Shown: positions 1-10,647, counted from the stretch's first letter. The stretch is 64,000 nucleotides of DNA from Bryobacterales bacterium (GCA_027459465.1 DAIDIH010000307.1:1-64000), one strand, 5' to 3'. The notes: generated by a model from the sequence alone, not told the origin. Numbers and translations: made by a program.

Positions 1-1311
1 GTCGTGTTCGGAGAAGTACTGGTCGATGCGGGAGTCGATTTGGTTGACGTCGTTGGAGGAGCTGCGGTTGACGTTGAAGTTGTTGTAGAGGCCGGGCTGG
101 GTGGGGGCGGGCATGAGTTGGAGGAGTTTGACGGCGTTGGGGTCGAGGCGGCTGGCGGGGATGGTGTTGCCGGGGAAGGGTTGGCGGATGTAGGCGCCGC
201 TCGAGTTGGTGGCGGTGGTGGTGGGATCGAAGATGGTGCCGATGGGGTACTGGTTGCCGTTGGCGTCGGTGAGGTGGCCGGTTTGGAGGGCCATGAGGTC
301 GGAGAAGTTGGTGTAGCCGCTCGCGGCTTCGGCCTGGGTGGGGACGGTGGCGGTTTGGGGGACGGCTTGGCGGATGCGGGTGCCTTCGTAGTCGGCGAAG
401 AAGAAGGTTTTGTTTTTGATGACGGGGCCGCCGATGGTGGCGCCGAACTGGTTTTGGCGGAAGGCACCTTTTTGGGAGCCGGTGGCGTTCTGGAAGAAGT
501 CGGCGGCGTCGAGGGCGTCGTTACGGAGGAACTCCCAGAGGCTGCCGTGGAACTCGTTGGTGCCGGATTTGAGGCTGGCGTTGAGGACGGCGCCGCCCGC
601 GCGGCCGAACTCGGCGCTGAAGGAGTTGGTTTGGAGCTTGAACTCGGCGATGGCGTCGATGGGGGGTTTGAGGACGTAGGCGGCGCCGCTCAAGAAGTCA
701 ACGGAGTTGCTGTTGTTGTCGATGCCGTCGAGGAGGTAGTTGTTCTGGTCGGCGCGAGTGCCGTTGGCTTCGAACCAGCCGTTGGCGTTGAGGCCGCGGC
801 CTTCGGGCTGGCCGGCGTTGACGCCGGTGGTGAGGCGGGCGAGGAAGGTGTAGTTGCGGCCGTTGAGGGGAAGGTCGTTGACGGACTGAGTGCCGATCAC
901 CTGGCCAACGGAGCCGGATTCGGTTTGCAGAACCGGGGCCTGGGCGCTGACGTCGACGGTGGTGGTGACTTCACCGGGCGAGAGGATGAAGTCGACGACG
1001 AGTTGCTGCTGGATGTTGAGCTGTTGGCCGGTTTTGCGTTGTTTTTTGAAGCCGGTCTGTTCGACCTCGACGGTGTAGGAGCCGATGCGGAGGGGGGTGA
1101 AGACGTAGTTGCCGGAGCTGGAGGTGGTGGTGGATTGGGTGAAGGAGGTTCCTTCGTTGAAGAGGGTGACTTTAGCGCCGGGGACGATGGCGCCGGTGGA
1201 GTCGCGGACGGTGCCGAGGATGGTACCTGTATCGACTTGCGCCTGGAGGGACGAAGCCGCAAGAATCAAAGCAAGTGTTGCCAGAGGAGCGCTGACGCGA
1301 GCACGAAGCAT
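1..1311 (-). CDS. TonB-dependent receptor (Oar-like, N-terminal carboxypeptidase-regulatory/plug part), truncated by left window edge
   Basis: Reverse-complement translation from ATG at 1311 gives MLRARVSAPLATLALILAASSLQAQVDTGTILGTVRDSTGAIVPGAKVTLFNEGTSF... and ...DLPLNGRNYTFLARLTTGVN...QNNYLLDGIDNNSNSVDFLSGAAYVLKPPIDAIAEFKLQTNSFSAEFGRAGGAVLNASLKSGTNEFHGSLWEFLRND..., typical of acidobacterial TonB receptors; signal peptide present. No stop before the window edge, so absent from the ORF track. Confidence 0.9.
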   Translation of the reverse strand, partial: MLRARVSAPLATLALILAASSLQAQVDTGTILGTVRDSTGAIVPGAKVTLFNEGTSFTQSTTTSSSGNYVFTPLRIGSYTVEVEQTGFKKQRKTGQQLNIQQQLVVDFILSPGEVTTTVDVSAQAPVLQTESGSVGQVIGTQSVNDLPLNGRNYTFLARLTTGVNAGQPEGRGLNANGWFEANGTRADQNNYLLDGIDNNSNSVDFLSGAAYVLKPPIDAIAEFKLQTNSFSAEFGRAGGAVLNASLKSGTNEFHGSLWEFLRNDALDAADFFQNATGSQKGAFRQNQFGATIGGPVIKNKTFFFADYEGTRIRQAVPQTATVPTQAEAASGYTNFSDLMALQTGHLTDANGNQYPIGTIFDPTTTATNSSGAYIRQPFPGNTIPASRLDPNAVKLLQLMPAPTQPGLYNNFNVNRSSSNDVNQIDSRIDQYFSEHD

Positions 1312-1510
1312 GGTGCAACCGACCTTCCTTTCCCCAAAGTCCGATGAAAGCGATCTGTGATGGGGATGTTGTTTGAGGAAGGCTATCATGGAAAAATACT
1401 ATTGTCAACGTACACGGCAATCGACATCGTCACTGATCGGCGAATCAGTAGCTTACACGGGATTTTTCTGATGCACTGCCGATCAACGTACACGGAACGG
1501 GGAGAAGTTC

Positions 1511-2620
1511 GTGAGAGAACCAAATAAGCCATCCGGAATCAAAGACATAGCTAAGGCATTGGGAGTTTCGATCGGGACAGTGGACCGGGCGTTGCATGGG
1601 CGGCCGGGGGTGAATCCGATTACGCGGACTCGGGTCCTGCGGATGGCCAAGGAACTGGACTATCACCCGAACGTGGCGGCGCGGAACCTGAAGTTGAAGA
1701 AGAAGATCGTGATTGCGGTTTTGCTGCCCGAGGAGATCGCGTCGTTTTACGATGTTTTGCGCGAGGGGATCCGGGAGGCGGCGCGGCCGTTTGAGTCGAC
1801 GATCGAGTTGCAGTTCCGTTCGTATCCGCGGCTGGGGGAAGGGGACGCGGCGTTGTTCGAGCAGGCGCTGGAGCAGGGGGCGAACGGGATCATTCTGGCG
1901 CCTGGGCGGCCGGATGCCCTGAAGACGCTGATCCGGAGGGCGGCGCGGAACCGGGTGCCGGTGGTGTGCGTGACCACCGATGCGCCGGGGACGGAGCGGC
2001 TGGCGACGGTTTCGAGCGACGCCTATACGAGTGGGTCGATGGTGGCGGAGTTGCTGAGCCGGTGTCTGCCGCGCGGGGGCGAAGTGCTGATTGTGACGGG
2101 GGATTTGGGCACGTACGACCATGCGGAGAAAGTGCGGGGGTTCCGGGAGATGCTGGGGCGGATGTCGAGCGGGCTGAGCGTGGCCGAGGTTATAGAGGCG
2201 CATGACGATCCGGAGCTGGCGTACCGGATGACGGCGGAGAGCCTGGCGCGGCGGCCGGAGTTGAGCGCGGTGTATGTGAGCACGGCGAACTCAATGCCGG
2301 TGGTGCGGGCGCTGGATGAGCGGGGGGTGTTGGGGCAGGTGACGGTGATGACGACGGACTTGTTTCCGACGCTGGCGCCGCTGATCCGGAGCGGGAAGGT
2401 GATGGGGACGGTGTATCAGCGGCCGCGGGCGCAGGGGCGGATGGCGTTCCAGGCGCTGTATCAGTTTCTGGTGGAGGGCAACTGCCCGCAGGTGCGGCAT
2501 CGGGTGCCGCCGCACGTGATTTTGCGGAGCAATCTGGAGTTGTTTCTGGAGATTTTGCCGGGGGATTTTGAGGAGGCGGTGGGGCCGCTGGAGGGGGTGG
2601 AGGGGGGACAGGAAGGTTGA
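1511..2620 (+). CDS. LacI-family transcriptional regulator (HTH plus periplasmic-binding-like domain)
   Basis: IKDIAKALGVSIGTVDRALHGRPGVNPITRTRVLRMAKELDYHPNVAARNL is a LacI HTH; C-terminal sugar-binding fold. Confidence 0.92.
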   Translation: MREPNKPSGIKDIAKALGVSIGTVDRALHGRPGVNPITRTRVLRMAKELDYHPNVAARNLKLKKKIVIAVLLPEEIASFYDVLREGIREAARPFESTIELQFRSYPRLGEGDAALFEQALEQGANGIILAPGRPDALKTLIRRAARNRVPVVCVTTDAPGTERLATVSSDAYTSGSMVAELLSRCLPRGGEVLIVTGDLGTYDHAEKVRGFREMLGRMSSGLSVAEVIEAHDDPELAYRMTAESLARRPELSAVYVSTANSMPVVRALDERGVLGQVTVMTTDLFPTLAPLIRSGKVMGTVYQRPRAQGRMAFQALYQFLVEGNCPQVRHRVPPHVILRSNLELFLEILPGDFEEAVGPLEGVEGGQEG

Positions 2621-2651
2621 CAGGGCGTCCGGTAACGTACACACTACTCCT

Positions 2652-4751
2652 ATGTCCTCACGCCGTAATTTTCTCGCCGGGTCGGCCGTATTGGCTGCCG
2701 GCGCTTTGGGAGTAAGTCCGGTTGAGGGCGCGCCGCGGCCGGCGAGGGCGGTGGAGACGGAGGAGTGGAGTTTGTGCGGGGACTGGCGGTTCCGCACGGA
2801 TGCGGCCGGGAGCGGGGAAGCCGACCATTGGTTTGCGGACGCGGCTCCAGCGGGGGAGTGGGACACGGTGGCGGTGCCGCATACGTGGCAGATCGATGAG
2901 CGATATGTGGAATACCGGGGCGTGGCGTGGTACCGGCGGGAGTTCGACGCTTTGCCGGGTTGGCAGGGGATGGCGGTACGGGTCGAATTCGAGGCGGTGT
3001 TTCATTCGGCGCGGGTTTGGGTGAACGGGGTGCTGGTTGGGGAGCATCTCAAGAAGGGCTACACGGCGTTTGCGTTCGACATCACGCGCCTGGTGCGGTA
3101 CGGCCGCCCGAACGTGATTGCGGTTCGGGTGGACAACGCATTTAACGAGGCCATGCTGCCACGGGGGCGGTCGAGCGACTGGGCGCACGATGGGGGGATT
3201 TTCCGGCCGGTCGAACTGCTGATTACGCCGGAGGCGTTCGTGGAAGCGGCGGACGTGGATACGGTTCCGGATTTCGCGCGAGGGAGTGCGCGGCTGGACA
3301 TTACCGTGCATGGGCGGAACGCGGGCGGACGGGGGTGGAAAGGCGCGGCCGGGGCGAGGGTGATCGAGCGGGAGACGGGGCTGATTGCGGCTTCGAAGGA
3401 GAATGCGGCGGAGATGGAGGTGGCCGCGGGCGCGGGAGGAGTTAGTAAGTTCGCGGTCGAGTTAGACCATGCTAAGTTCTGGCATTTTGACCATCCGGCG
3501 CTATATGACCTGGAAGTTACTCTGGGTGGCGAGGCGGGGCACCGGTTCCTGACGTCGTTCGGGGTGCGCAAGTTCGAGGTCCGGGGGCAGGGGCTGTATC
3601 TGAACAACGAGCGGGTGCGGCTGATGGGCGCGGAGAGGATGGCGGGGAGCAATCCGGAGTATGGGATGGCGGAGCCGGAATCCTGGATTGTGCGCGACCA
3701 TGACGATTTGAAGTATCTGAACTGCGTGTTCACGCGTGTGCACTGGCCGCAGGATAAGCGGGTGCTGGAGTACTGCGACGAACACGGCATTCTGATTCAG
3801 ACGGAGGTGCCGGCGTGGGGTCCGAACACGTTCGCCGGGATGACGGGCGAGCCGTCGCAGGACATTCTCGAAAACGGGCTGGAGCAGTTGCGCGAGATGG
3901 TGTCCCGGGACCGGAACCATCCCTCGATCGGCTCATGGGGCGTGTGCAACGAGATCAACGGGCAGAATCCGCCGGCGTACGCGTTCGCCAAGCGGATGTA
4001 TGAGGAGGCAAAGAAGATCGATCCGGGGAGGCTGGTGAGTTACGCGTCCCATTCGTTGTTCCACACGCCGGGCAAGGATGTGGCCGGGCTGATGGACTTC
4101 GTGATGATGAACGAGTATTACGGGAGCTGGCAGAAGGGCGGGCCGGAGGATCTGAGGAAGACGGTGGACGGGGTGCACGCGGCGTTCCCGGACAAGCCGA
4201 TTGTGATTAGCGAGTACGGCTACTGCGCTTGCACGGCGGACCGACCGGAGGGCGACCAGATGCGGCGCGAGGTGCTGGCGGCGCAAGATGAGGTGTTCCG
4301 CGAGCGGGATTACATGGCAGGACTGATTTTCTTCTGTTACAACGATTACCGGACGCACGTGGGCGACCGGGGATTGGGCGTGATGCGGCAGAGGGTGCAT
4401 GGCGTGGTGGACTTATACGGCGAGCCGAAGGGTTCTTATGAGCTGCTGCGGACGGAGTCGAGTCCTATCGCGGCGCTGAAGGTGGAAGGGAATCCGAAGG
4501 AATTGAAACTGACGGTGCGGACGCGGGCGCATGTGCCGAGTTACGTTTTGCGGGGGTATAAGCTGCGCGGTGTTTACTACGGCTCCGGGGAGATTCCGGT
4601 GGAGCGGAAGGAAGTCGATTTACCCGACTTATCGCCGGGACAGGCGGTGGATGTGAGCATGGCGTTCAGCGAGGCGATGCCGCTGAAGATCGAGTTTGAC
4701 ATATTGCGGCCGGAGGGCTTTTCGGCTTATTCCCAGACCTGGAAGCTGTGA
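2652..4751 (+). CDS. Glycoside hydrolase family 2 protein with Tat-type signal
   Basis: Start refined from ORF 2568: MSSRRNFLAGSAVLAAGALG (SRRxFL), then the GH2 sandwich (EWSLCGDWRFRTD) and catalytic NHPSIGSWGVCNE...VISEYGY. Confidence 0.9.
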   Translation: MSSRRNFLAGSAVLAAGALGVSPVEGAPRPARAVETEEWSLCGDWRFRTDAAGSGEADHWFADAAPAGEWDTVAVPHTWQIDERYVEYRGVAWYRREFDALPGWQGMAVRVEFEAVFHSARVWVNGVLVGEHLKKGYTAFAFDITRLVRYGRPNVIAVRVDNAFNEAMLPRGRSSDWAHDGGIFRPVELLITPEAFVEAADVDTVPDFARGSARLDITVHGRNAGGRGWKGAAGARVIERETGLIAASKENAAEMEVAAGAGGVSKFAVELDHAKFWHFDHPALYDLEVTLGGEAGHRFLTSFGVRKFEVRGQGLYLNNERVRLMGAERMAGSNPEYGMAEPESWIVRDHDDLKYLNCVFTRVHWPQDKRVLEYCDEHGILIQTEVPAWGPNTFAGMTGEPSQDILENGLEQLREMVSRDRNHPSIGSWGVCNEINGQNPPAYAFAKRMYEEAKKIDPGRLVSYASHSLFHTPGKDVAGLMDFVMMNEYYGSWQKGGPEDLRKTVDGVHAAFPDKPIVISEYGYCACTADRPEGDQMRREVLAAQDEVFRERDYMAGLIFFCYNDYRTHVGDRGLGVMRQRVHGVVDLYGEPKGSYELLRTESSPIAALKVEGNPKELKLTVRTRAHVPSYVLRGYKLRGVYYGSGEIPVERKEVDLPDLSPGQAVDVSMAFSEAMPLKIEFDILRPEGFSAYSQTWKL

Positions 4752-4755
4752 AACC

Positions 4756-7700
4756 GTGAAGCCGTTCGAGTTGCCGCGAGCGCCGCGCACGCTGGAAGGT
4801 CCGGTGAAGGCATGGGCCGAAGCGGTGTGCATACCGGCTTATGAGCCGCTGGCGCCGGACAAGAACCCGATGTTTCTGGACAAGCGGGTGTACCAGGGCT
4901 CGAGCGGGCGCGTGTATCCGCTGCCTTTCATCGACCGGATTTCGACCGAGCGGAAAGATAAGTGGTGGAACGCGGTACATATCGAGAACGAGTATCTGCG
5001 GGTGATGTTGCTGCCCGAGATCGGCGGGCGGATTCACGCCGGGCTGGACAAGACGAACGGATACGATTTTTTCTACCGGCAGAACGTGATCAAGCCGGCG
5101 CTGGTGGGGCTCGCCGGGCCGTGGATTTCGGGCGGAGTGGAGTTCAACTGGCCGCAGCATCATCGTCCAGCGACGTTCATGCCGGTGGACTATCACATAG
5201 AGGAGCACGGCGACGGGTCGCGGACGGTGTGGCTGAGCGATTACGATCCGATGCTGCGGATGAAGGGGATGCACGGGGTATGTTTGCACCCGGGCAGCGC
5301 GCTGCTGGAGTTGAAGGTCCGGCTTTACAACGGGACGCCGCTCGTGCAGACGTTTCTGTGGTGGGCGAACGCGGCGGTGCGGGTGCATGAGTTGTACCAG
5401 TCGTTTTTCCCCGAGGACGTGCACTTCGTGGCCGATCATGCCAAGCGGGCGATGAGCACGTTTCCTTTGTGCGAGGGTGTTTACTACGGCATAGATTATG
5501 GGGCTCGGGGACGAAACGGGAAGGCGGCGGCGGCGCGGGGCGAGAAGTATGTTCCGACGGGAACTTATGCGCCGAACGATCTAAGTTGGTATGCAAACAT
5601 ACCCGTGCCGACTTCTTACATGGCGCTGGGTTCGCAGGAAGATTTTTTCGGCGGATACGACCATAAGTTCGAGGCTGGGGTGGTGCATGTGGCCGAACAC
5701 CGGATCGCGCCGGGGAAGAAACAGTGGACGTGGGGCAACCATGCGTTTGGGCGGGCGTGGGACCGGAATCTGAGCGACGATGAAGGGCCGTATATCGAGC
5801 TGATGGCGGGAGTGTATACGGACAATCAGCCTGACTTTTCGTTTCTGGCGCCGGGGGAGACGAAGGCGTTTCAGCAGTATTGGTATCCGATCCAGAAGAT
5901 TGGTCCAGCGCAGAAGGCGAATACGGAGGCAGCGGTCAGTCTGAGGGTGAGGGGCGGCGTGGCCCGGGTGGGAGTTTGCGTGACGCGTGCGTTGGATGGA
6001 GCGGCGGTTCGTCTGCTCTATGGGCCGAGCGTGATCGGCGAGTGGGTGAGGGATCTCAAGCCAGGTGCGCCTTTGGTGGAGGAGTTGCGGTTGCCGGAGG
6101 GTGTGGAAGATGCCGGTCTAACGCTGGCGGTCGATGAGCGCGGGGGCGAGGAAGTGATCCGGTACGAGCGGGTGAAGCGGGAGGCGGGGAAGCCGCCGGC
6201 GCCGGCAAGCGAGCCGTTGCCGCCCGCGCAGATGGCGAGCGTGGATGAGCTTTATGTGACGGGGATGCACCTGGAGCAGTACCGGCACGCGACGCGAAGG
6301 CCGGAGGACTACTGGCGCGAGGCGTTGCGGCGGGATGCGGGGGATGGGCGGTCGAACAATGCGCTGGGACTTTGGCATCTGCGGCGGGGCGAGTTCGCGA
6401 TGGCCGAGGAATGTTTCCGCCGGGCGATTGCGAGGCTGACACAGAGGAATCCGAATCCGTATGACGGGGAGCCGTACTACAACCTGGGCTTGGCGCTTCG
6501 GTATCGCGGGAAAGACGAGGAAGCATACGACGCGTTATTCAAGGCGACATGGAACAGCGCGTGGCGGGGGCCGGCGTATTTGGCGATCGGGGAGATGGAG
6601 GCGAAGCGCGGGAGGTGGCGAGCGGCGCTGGCGCACGTTGAGGAGGCACTTCTCAACGGGGCGATGCACCTGAAGGCGCGCAACGTGGCCGTTGTGGCGA
6701 GGCGTAAGTTGGGCGACGCGGCGGGAGCGGAGAAGTTACTCGAAGAAACTCTGGCGCAAGACCCGCTGGATGCATGGGCGCTCTATTTGAGAGAGCCGTG
6801 GGCGCGGATGACGAATGCGGTGCGGATCGATTTGGCGTGCGATTACGAGCGTCTGGGTTTGTACGACGAGGCGACGGCGATTCTTACGGCGTGCGACCGG
6901 GGGGCGAAGGACGGCACGGCGCCGATGGTATTCTACGCGGCGGCGTACTGCCAGACGAAGGCGGGAAACCGGGAAGCGGCGGCGAAGTTCCGGCGGGAAG
7001 CGGAGGCGGCGCGGCCGGACTACTGTTTTCCGAGCCGGCTGGAAGAGATTCTGATGCTGGAGGCGGCGATGGAGGCGAATCCCCGGGATGGGCGCGCGGC
7101 GTATTATTTGGGCAACCTGTTCTATGACCGGCGGCGGCATGCGGAGGCGATTGCGCTGTGGGAGCGGGCGGCGGAACTCGAGCCGGGGTTTCCGACGGTG
7201 TGGCGGAACTTAGGCATTGCGTACTTCAACGTGACGGGCGATGCGGGGAAGGCGCGGGCAGCGTTTGACCGGGCGTTTGCGGCCGGAGCGGGAGACGCGC
7301 GGGTTCTCTACGAGCGGGACCAGCTTTGGAAGCGGACGGGGGAGCGGCCGGAGCGGCGGCTGGAAGAGATCGGGAGGTTTCCGGAGTTAGTGCGGCAGAG
7401 GGACGACTTATCGGTGGAGTTAGCCGCGCTGTATAACCAGACGGGTGCGCCGGAGAAAGCGTTGGCGGTGATGGAGGGGCGGCGGTTCCAGCCGTGGGAA
7501 GGCGGCGAGGGATTGGCGCTGGGGCAGTTTGTGGCGGCGCAGGTGGCGCTGGCGAGGCGTGCGGTTTCCGAGCGGGACTTCGGGGAGGCGATCCGGCGTT
7601 TGGAGCGGTCGCTCGATCCACCGGAGAGCCTGGGCGAGGCGTGGCATCCGCTGGCGAGCCGGAGTAACATCTTTTACTGGCTTGGCGCCGCCTGCCAGGG

Positions 7701-8148
7701 CGCGGGAGACGAGGCGGCGGCGCGGCAATACTGGGGCATGGCGGCGGAAGAGCGCGGGGATTTTCAGCAGATGGCGGTGCAGGAGTTTTCCCCGATGAGT
7801 TACTACAGCGGACTGTCGCTGGCTTGTCTCGGCAAGACGGAGGAAGCCCGGCGGATGTTCGAGCAGATGCTGGAGTACGCGAAAAACCTGCGGACGACGG
7901 TGCCGAAGATCGACTATTTCGCCACTTCGCTGCCCCTGATGCTGCTGTTCAACGATGATTTGCGAAAGCGCAACGAGGTGACAGCAGCGTTTCTGGCGGC
8001 GCAGGCGAAGTTGGGGCTGGGCGAAAAGGCGGAAGGGTTGGAGTTACTGCGAGGCGTGCTTTCGGCGGACCGCAATCATGCGGGGGCGGCGGACCTGATA
8101 GCGGAACTCGAACTCGAGGCGGAACCTCGCTCCGCCGCGAGGAACTGA
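4756..8148 (+). CDS. DUF5107 domain protein with C-terminal TPR repeats
   Basis: GTG start after the GH2 stop; N-terminal galactose-mutarotase-like DUF5107 (NEYLRVMLLPEIGGRIHAGLDKTNGYDFFYRQNVIKPALVGLAGPWISGGVEFNWPQHHRP) followed by many TPR units. Confidence 0.85.
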   Translation: MKPFELPRAPRTLEGPVKAWAEAVCIPAYEPLAPDKNPMFLDKRVYQGSSGRVYPLPFIDRISTERKDKWWNAVHIENEYLRVMLLPEIGGRIHAGLDKTNGYDFFYRQNVIKPALVGLAGPWISGGVEFNWPQHHRPATFMPVDYHIEEHGDGSRTVWLSDYDPMLRMKGMHGVCLHPGSALLELKVRLYNGTPLVQTFLWWANAAVRVHELYQSFFPEDVHFVADHAKRAMSTFPLCEGVYYGIDYGARGRNGKAAAARGEKYVPTGTYAPNDLSWYANIPVPTSYMALGSQEDFFGGYDHKFEAGVVHVAEHRIAPGKKQWTWGNHAFGRAWDRNLSDDEGPYIELMAGVYTDNQPDFSFLAPGETKAFQQYWYPIQKIGPAQKANTEAAVSLRVRGGVARVGVCVTRALDGAAVRLLYGPSVIGEWVRDLKPGAPLVEELRLPEGVEDAGLTLAVDERGGEEVIRYERVKREAGKPPAPASEPLPPAQMASVDELYVTGMHLEQYRHATRRPEDYWREALRRDAGDGRSNNALGLWHLRRGEFAMAEECFRRAIARLTQRNPNPYDGEPYYNLGLALRYRGKDEEAYDALFKATWNSAWRGPAYLAIGEMEAKRGRWRAALAHVEEALLNGAMHLKARNVAVVARRKLGDAAGAEKLLEETLAQDPLDAWALYLREPWARMTNAVRIDLACDYERLGLYDEATAILTACDRGAKDGTAPMVFYAAAYCQTKAGNREAAAKFRREAEAARPDYCFPSRLEEILMLEAAMEANPRDGRAAYYLGNLFYDRRRHAEAIALWERAAELEPGFPTVWRNLGIAYFNVTGDAGKARAAFDRAFAAGAGDARVLYERDQLWKRTGERPERRLEEIGRFPELVRQRDDLSVELAALYNQTGAPEKALAVMEGRRFQPWEGGEGLALGQFVAAQVALARRAVSERDFGEAIRRLERSLDPPESLGEAWHPLASRSNIFYWLGAACQGAGDEAAARQYWGMAAEERGDFQQMAVQEFSPMSYYSGLSLACLGKTEEARRMFEQMLEYAKNLRTTVPKIDYFATSLPLMLLFNDDLRKRNEVTAAFLAAQAKLGLGEKAEGLELLRGVLSADRNHAGAADLIAELELEAEPRSAARN

Positions 8149-8153
8149 GGGCC

Positions 8154-9587
8154 TTGGTGCACGACGGGCGCGCATTCGCGGGTCAGGCGGCGAGCGGCAT
8201 CGAGTACCGCACCGGGTATACCTGGATGATTGCGACCGTGGCCGCGCTGGGCGGTTTGCTGTTCGGCTACGACTGGGTGGTGATCGGCGGGGCGAAGGCG
8301 TTTTACGAAACTTACTTTCAACTGCACTCAGCGGAGCTGATCGGATGGGCGAACAGTTGCGCGCTGTTAGGTTGTCTGATCGGCTCGGTGATGTCGGGAG
8401 TGATGGCGGACCGGTTCGGACGGAAGCCGCTGCTGATTCTCTCGGCGTTTCTGTTCGCGGCGTCGTCGGTGTTGACGGGGTGGGCGCCGGAGTTTGCCTG
8501 GTTTGTGACGTGGCGGATCTGCGGGGGCGTAGCGATCGGAATCGCGTCGAACGTATCGCCGTTGTACATCGCCGAAATTAGTCCTGCGGCGTGGCGCGGG
8601 CGCCTCGTGGCGCTGAACCAATTGACCATCGTCGTGGGGATTTTGGCGGCGCAGGTGGTGAACTGGCTGATTGCGGACGCGGTGCCTGAAAACGCGACGG
8701 CGGAGATGATCCGGCTGTCGTGGAACGGGCAGGCGGGGTGGCGGTGGATGTTCACGGCGGTGGCGGCGCCGGCGCTGGTGTTCTTCGCGAGCGCGTGGAT
8801 TGTTCCGGAGAGCCCACGGTGGCTGCTGCGGCGGGGGCGGACGGAGGCGGCGCGGAAGACGCTGGAGCGGATCGGAGGGGAGACGCATGCGGCGCGGTCG
8901 CTTGCCGAGATCGAGGAGACGCTTCATGCGGGGCCAGACGGTGGAGGAGGTTGGACGCATCTGCGGACGCGGGCGATGGGCAAGATCCTTCTGGTTGGCG
9001 TGGGGCTGGCGGTTCTGCAGCAGTGGTGCGGGATCAACGTGATTTTTAACTACGCCGAGGAGATTTACCGCGGCGCGGGGTACGGGATCAGCGGGATGCT
9101 GTTCAACGTGGTGATTACGGGGGTGGTGAACCTGGTGTTCACGCTCGTGGCGCTGGGATTTGTGGACCGGACCGGGAGGCGGTCCCTGATGCTCGTGGGC
9201 TGCGGCGGGCTTGCGGTGTCGCATCTGCTGATCGGCTTTGCGTACATGGCGCAGTTGCGGGGCGCGACGGTGCTGGTGCTGACGCTCTGCACGATCGGAT
9301 GCTACGCGATGACGCTGGCGCCGGTTACGTGGGTGTTGATTTCGGAGATATTCCCGAACCGGGTTCGCGGGGCGGCGGTGTCGGTATCCGTGTCGGCGTT
9401 GTGGATTGCTTCCTTCCTTCTGACTTACACGTTCCCGCTGCTCGAGCGGAGCGTGGGGCAGGCGGGGACTTTCTGGACTTACTCAGGGTTCTGCGTGGCG
9501 GGGTTCGTGTTTGTGTACGGTTCGGTGCGGGAGACGAAGGGGAGGACGCTCGAGGAGATCGAGCGGGGATTCGATTTGCCGGCGTAG
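8154..9587 (+). CDS. MFS sugar porter
   Basis: GGLLFGYDWVVIGGAKAF...SVMSGVMADRFGRKPLL...PESPRWLLRRGR...FVDRTGRRSLM...RETKGRTLEEIE. Confidence 0.93.
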   Translation: MVHDGRAFAGQAASGIEYRTGYTWMIATVAALGGLLFGYDWVVIGGAKAFYETYFQLHSAELIGWANSCALLGCLIGSVMSGVMADRFGRKPLLILSAFLFAASSVLTGWAPEFAWFVTWRICGGVAIGIASNVSPLYIAEISPAAWRGRLVALNQLTIVVGILAAQVVNWLIADAVPENATAEMIRLSWNGQAGWRWMFTAVAAPALVFFASAWIVPESPRWLLRRGRTEAARKTLERIGGETHAARSLAEIEETLHAGPDGGGGWTHLRTRAMGKILLVGVGLAVLQQWCGINVIFNYAEEIYRGAGYGISGMLFNVVITGVVNLVFTLVALGFVDRTGRRSLMLVGCGGLAVSHLLIGFAYMAQLRGATVLVLTLCTIGCYAMTLAPVTWVLISEIFPNRVRGAAVSVSVSALWIASFLLTYTFPLLERSVGQAGTFWTYSGFCVAGFVFVYGSVRETKGRTLEEIERGFDLPA

Positions 9588-9595
9588 TGGGGCGG

Positions 9596-9627
9596 GTAGT
9601 TACTTTGGCGCGGAGGCGGGGAGGAGG
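9596..9627. repeat. 32-bp direct repeat, copy 1 (GTAGTTACTTTGGCGCGGAGGCGGGGAGGAGG)
   Basis: Exact match to 10835-10866 by eye; flanks the methyltransferase segment. Confidence 0.95.
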
Positions 9628-9688
9628 TTAATCGAGCTTCGGAATCCGGTCATGGAATTTGGTCAAATATAGAATCGGAGGAGCAATT

Positions 9689-10423
9689 ATGACCGTGCCG
9701 CACACCTCGGCGACCGATGCACAGCTCTCGCAGTCCGTCGAAAGGACGCCTGTCGAAATCCTGAGCCGCTACCGCTCCAACCGCAACTGGCGCTACTACG
9801 AGAAGGAGTGGATTTACCGTCGCATTCCAGTTCAGGGGAAGACGGTGCTCGACTTTGGCTGCGGTACCGGCGAGATCTCCACGCAATTGGCCGCCCTCGG
9901 AGCTGAGAAGGTGCTGGCCCTTGACGTGGCGCCGGGACTGCTGGATATGACCCGTCGGCGCGCGATCGCTGACGGCGTGTCCGACCGGGTGGAGACGATC
10001 TGTGGGAGTGTGGAGAACCTGGCGCCGCAGCCAGTGGACACTATCGTGAGCTTTGCGGTGCTGCACCACTGCTTCCCGCTAGATCGTAGTGTTCCAGCCA
10101 TTCTCGGTTGGCTCAAACCGGGCGGATATTTCGTGGCGAGTGAGCCGGTGACGTACAGCCGGACGCTTGACTGGCTGCGTGATCGTAGTGGGGTTCCGAC
10201 CGGGCCGCTCGATCCTGGCGAGCGGAAACTGAACGAAAAGGACGTGGCCTATTTACGGTCGCTCTTCTCCGAAGTCCGCGTTGTTCACTTCCGGCTTCTC
10301 GGCAGGCTCACAAGGCTTTTCCCGAGAGCCGACTTTGCGTTACGGGTCCTAGATCGGCTTCTGCTCAGCATCCCAGGGGCGTGGCGTTTTGCCGGTATCG
10401 CCGTGATCGTTGGGAAAAAGTAG
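9689..10423 (+). CDS. Class I SAM-dependent methyltransferase
   Basis: VLDFGCGTGEISTQLAALGAEKVLALDVAPGLLDM (motif I/II), ...VSFAVLHHCFPLDRSVPAILGWLKPGGYFVASEPV; start refined to ATG 9689 with GGAGGAG upstream. Confidence 0.9.
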   Translation: MTVPHTSATDAQLSQSVERTPVEILSRYRSNRNWRYYEKEWIYRRIPVQGKTVLDFGCGTGEISTQLAALGAEKVLALDVAPGLLDMTRRRAIADGVSDRVETICGSVENLAPQPVDTIVSFAVLHHCFPLDRSVPAILGWLKPGGYFVASEPVTYSRTLDWLRDRSGVPTGPLDPGERKLNEKDVAYLRSLFSEVRVVHFRLLGRLTRLFPRADFALRVLDRLLLSIPGAWRFAGIAVIVGKK

Positions 10424-10647
10424 ATAAGCTGCTCGGGGACGCCGATCACAATGGAATCCGCGGGCGCACGACAAAAGAGCGATTCGGACAGGCGACGGGC
10501 ATTTTGCGGTGCTTACGACGTAGCTAAAGATCCGGAGGGAGGCAGCAACGGAGAGCGATGATCGAAGGCCAAAGAGTGCGTTAGCTACGTCACTGGGGCG
10601 GTGCTTGACATGCAATCGGCCGACGATCGGAACCGCTTCCGGAGAAA

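Noticed and set aside
4-1347. 447-aa plus-strand ORF (Gly/Val/Glu-rich)
   Set aside because: Antisense shadow of a clear TonB-dependent receptor on the minus strand; low-complexity composition typical of reverse-strand GC-rich ORFs.
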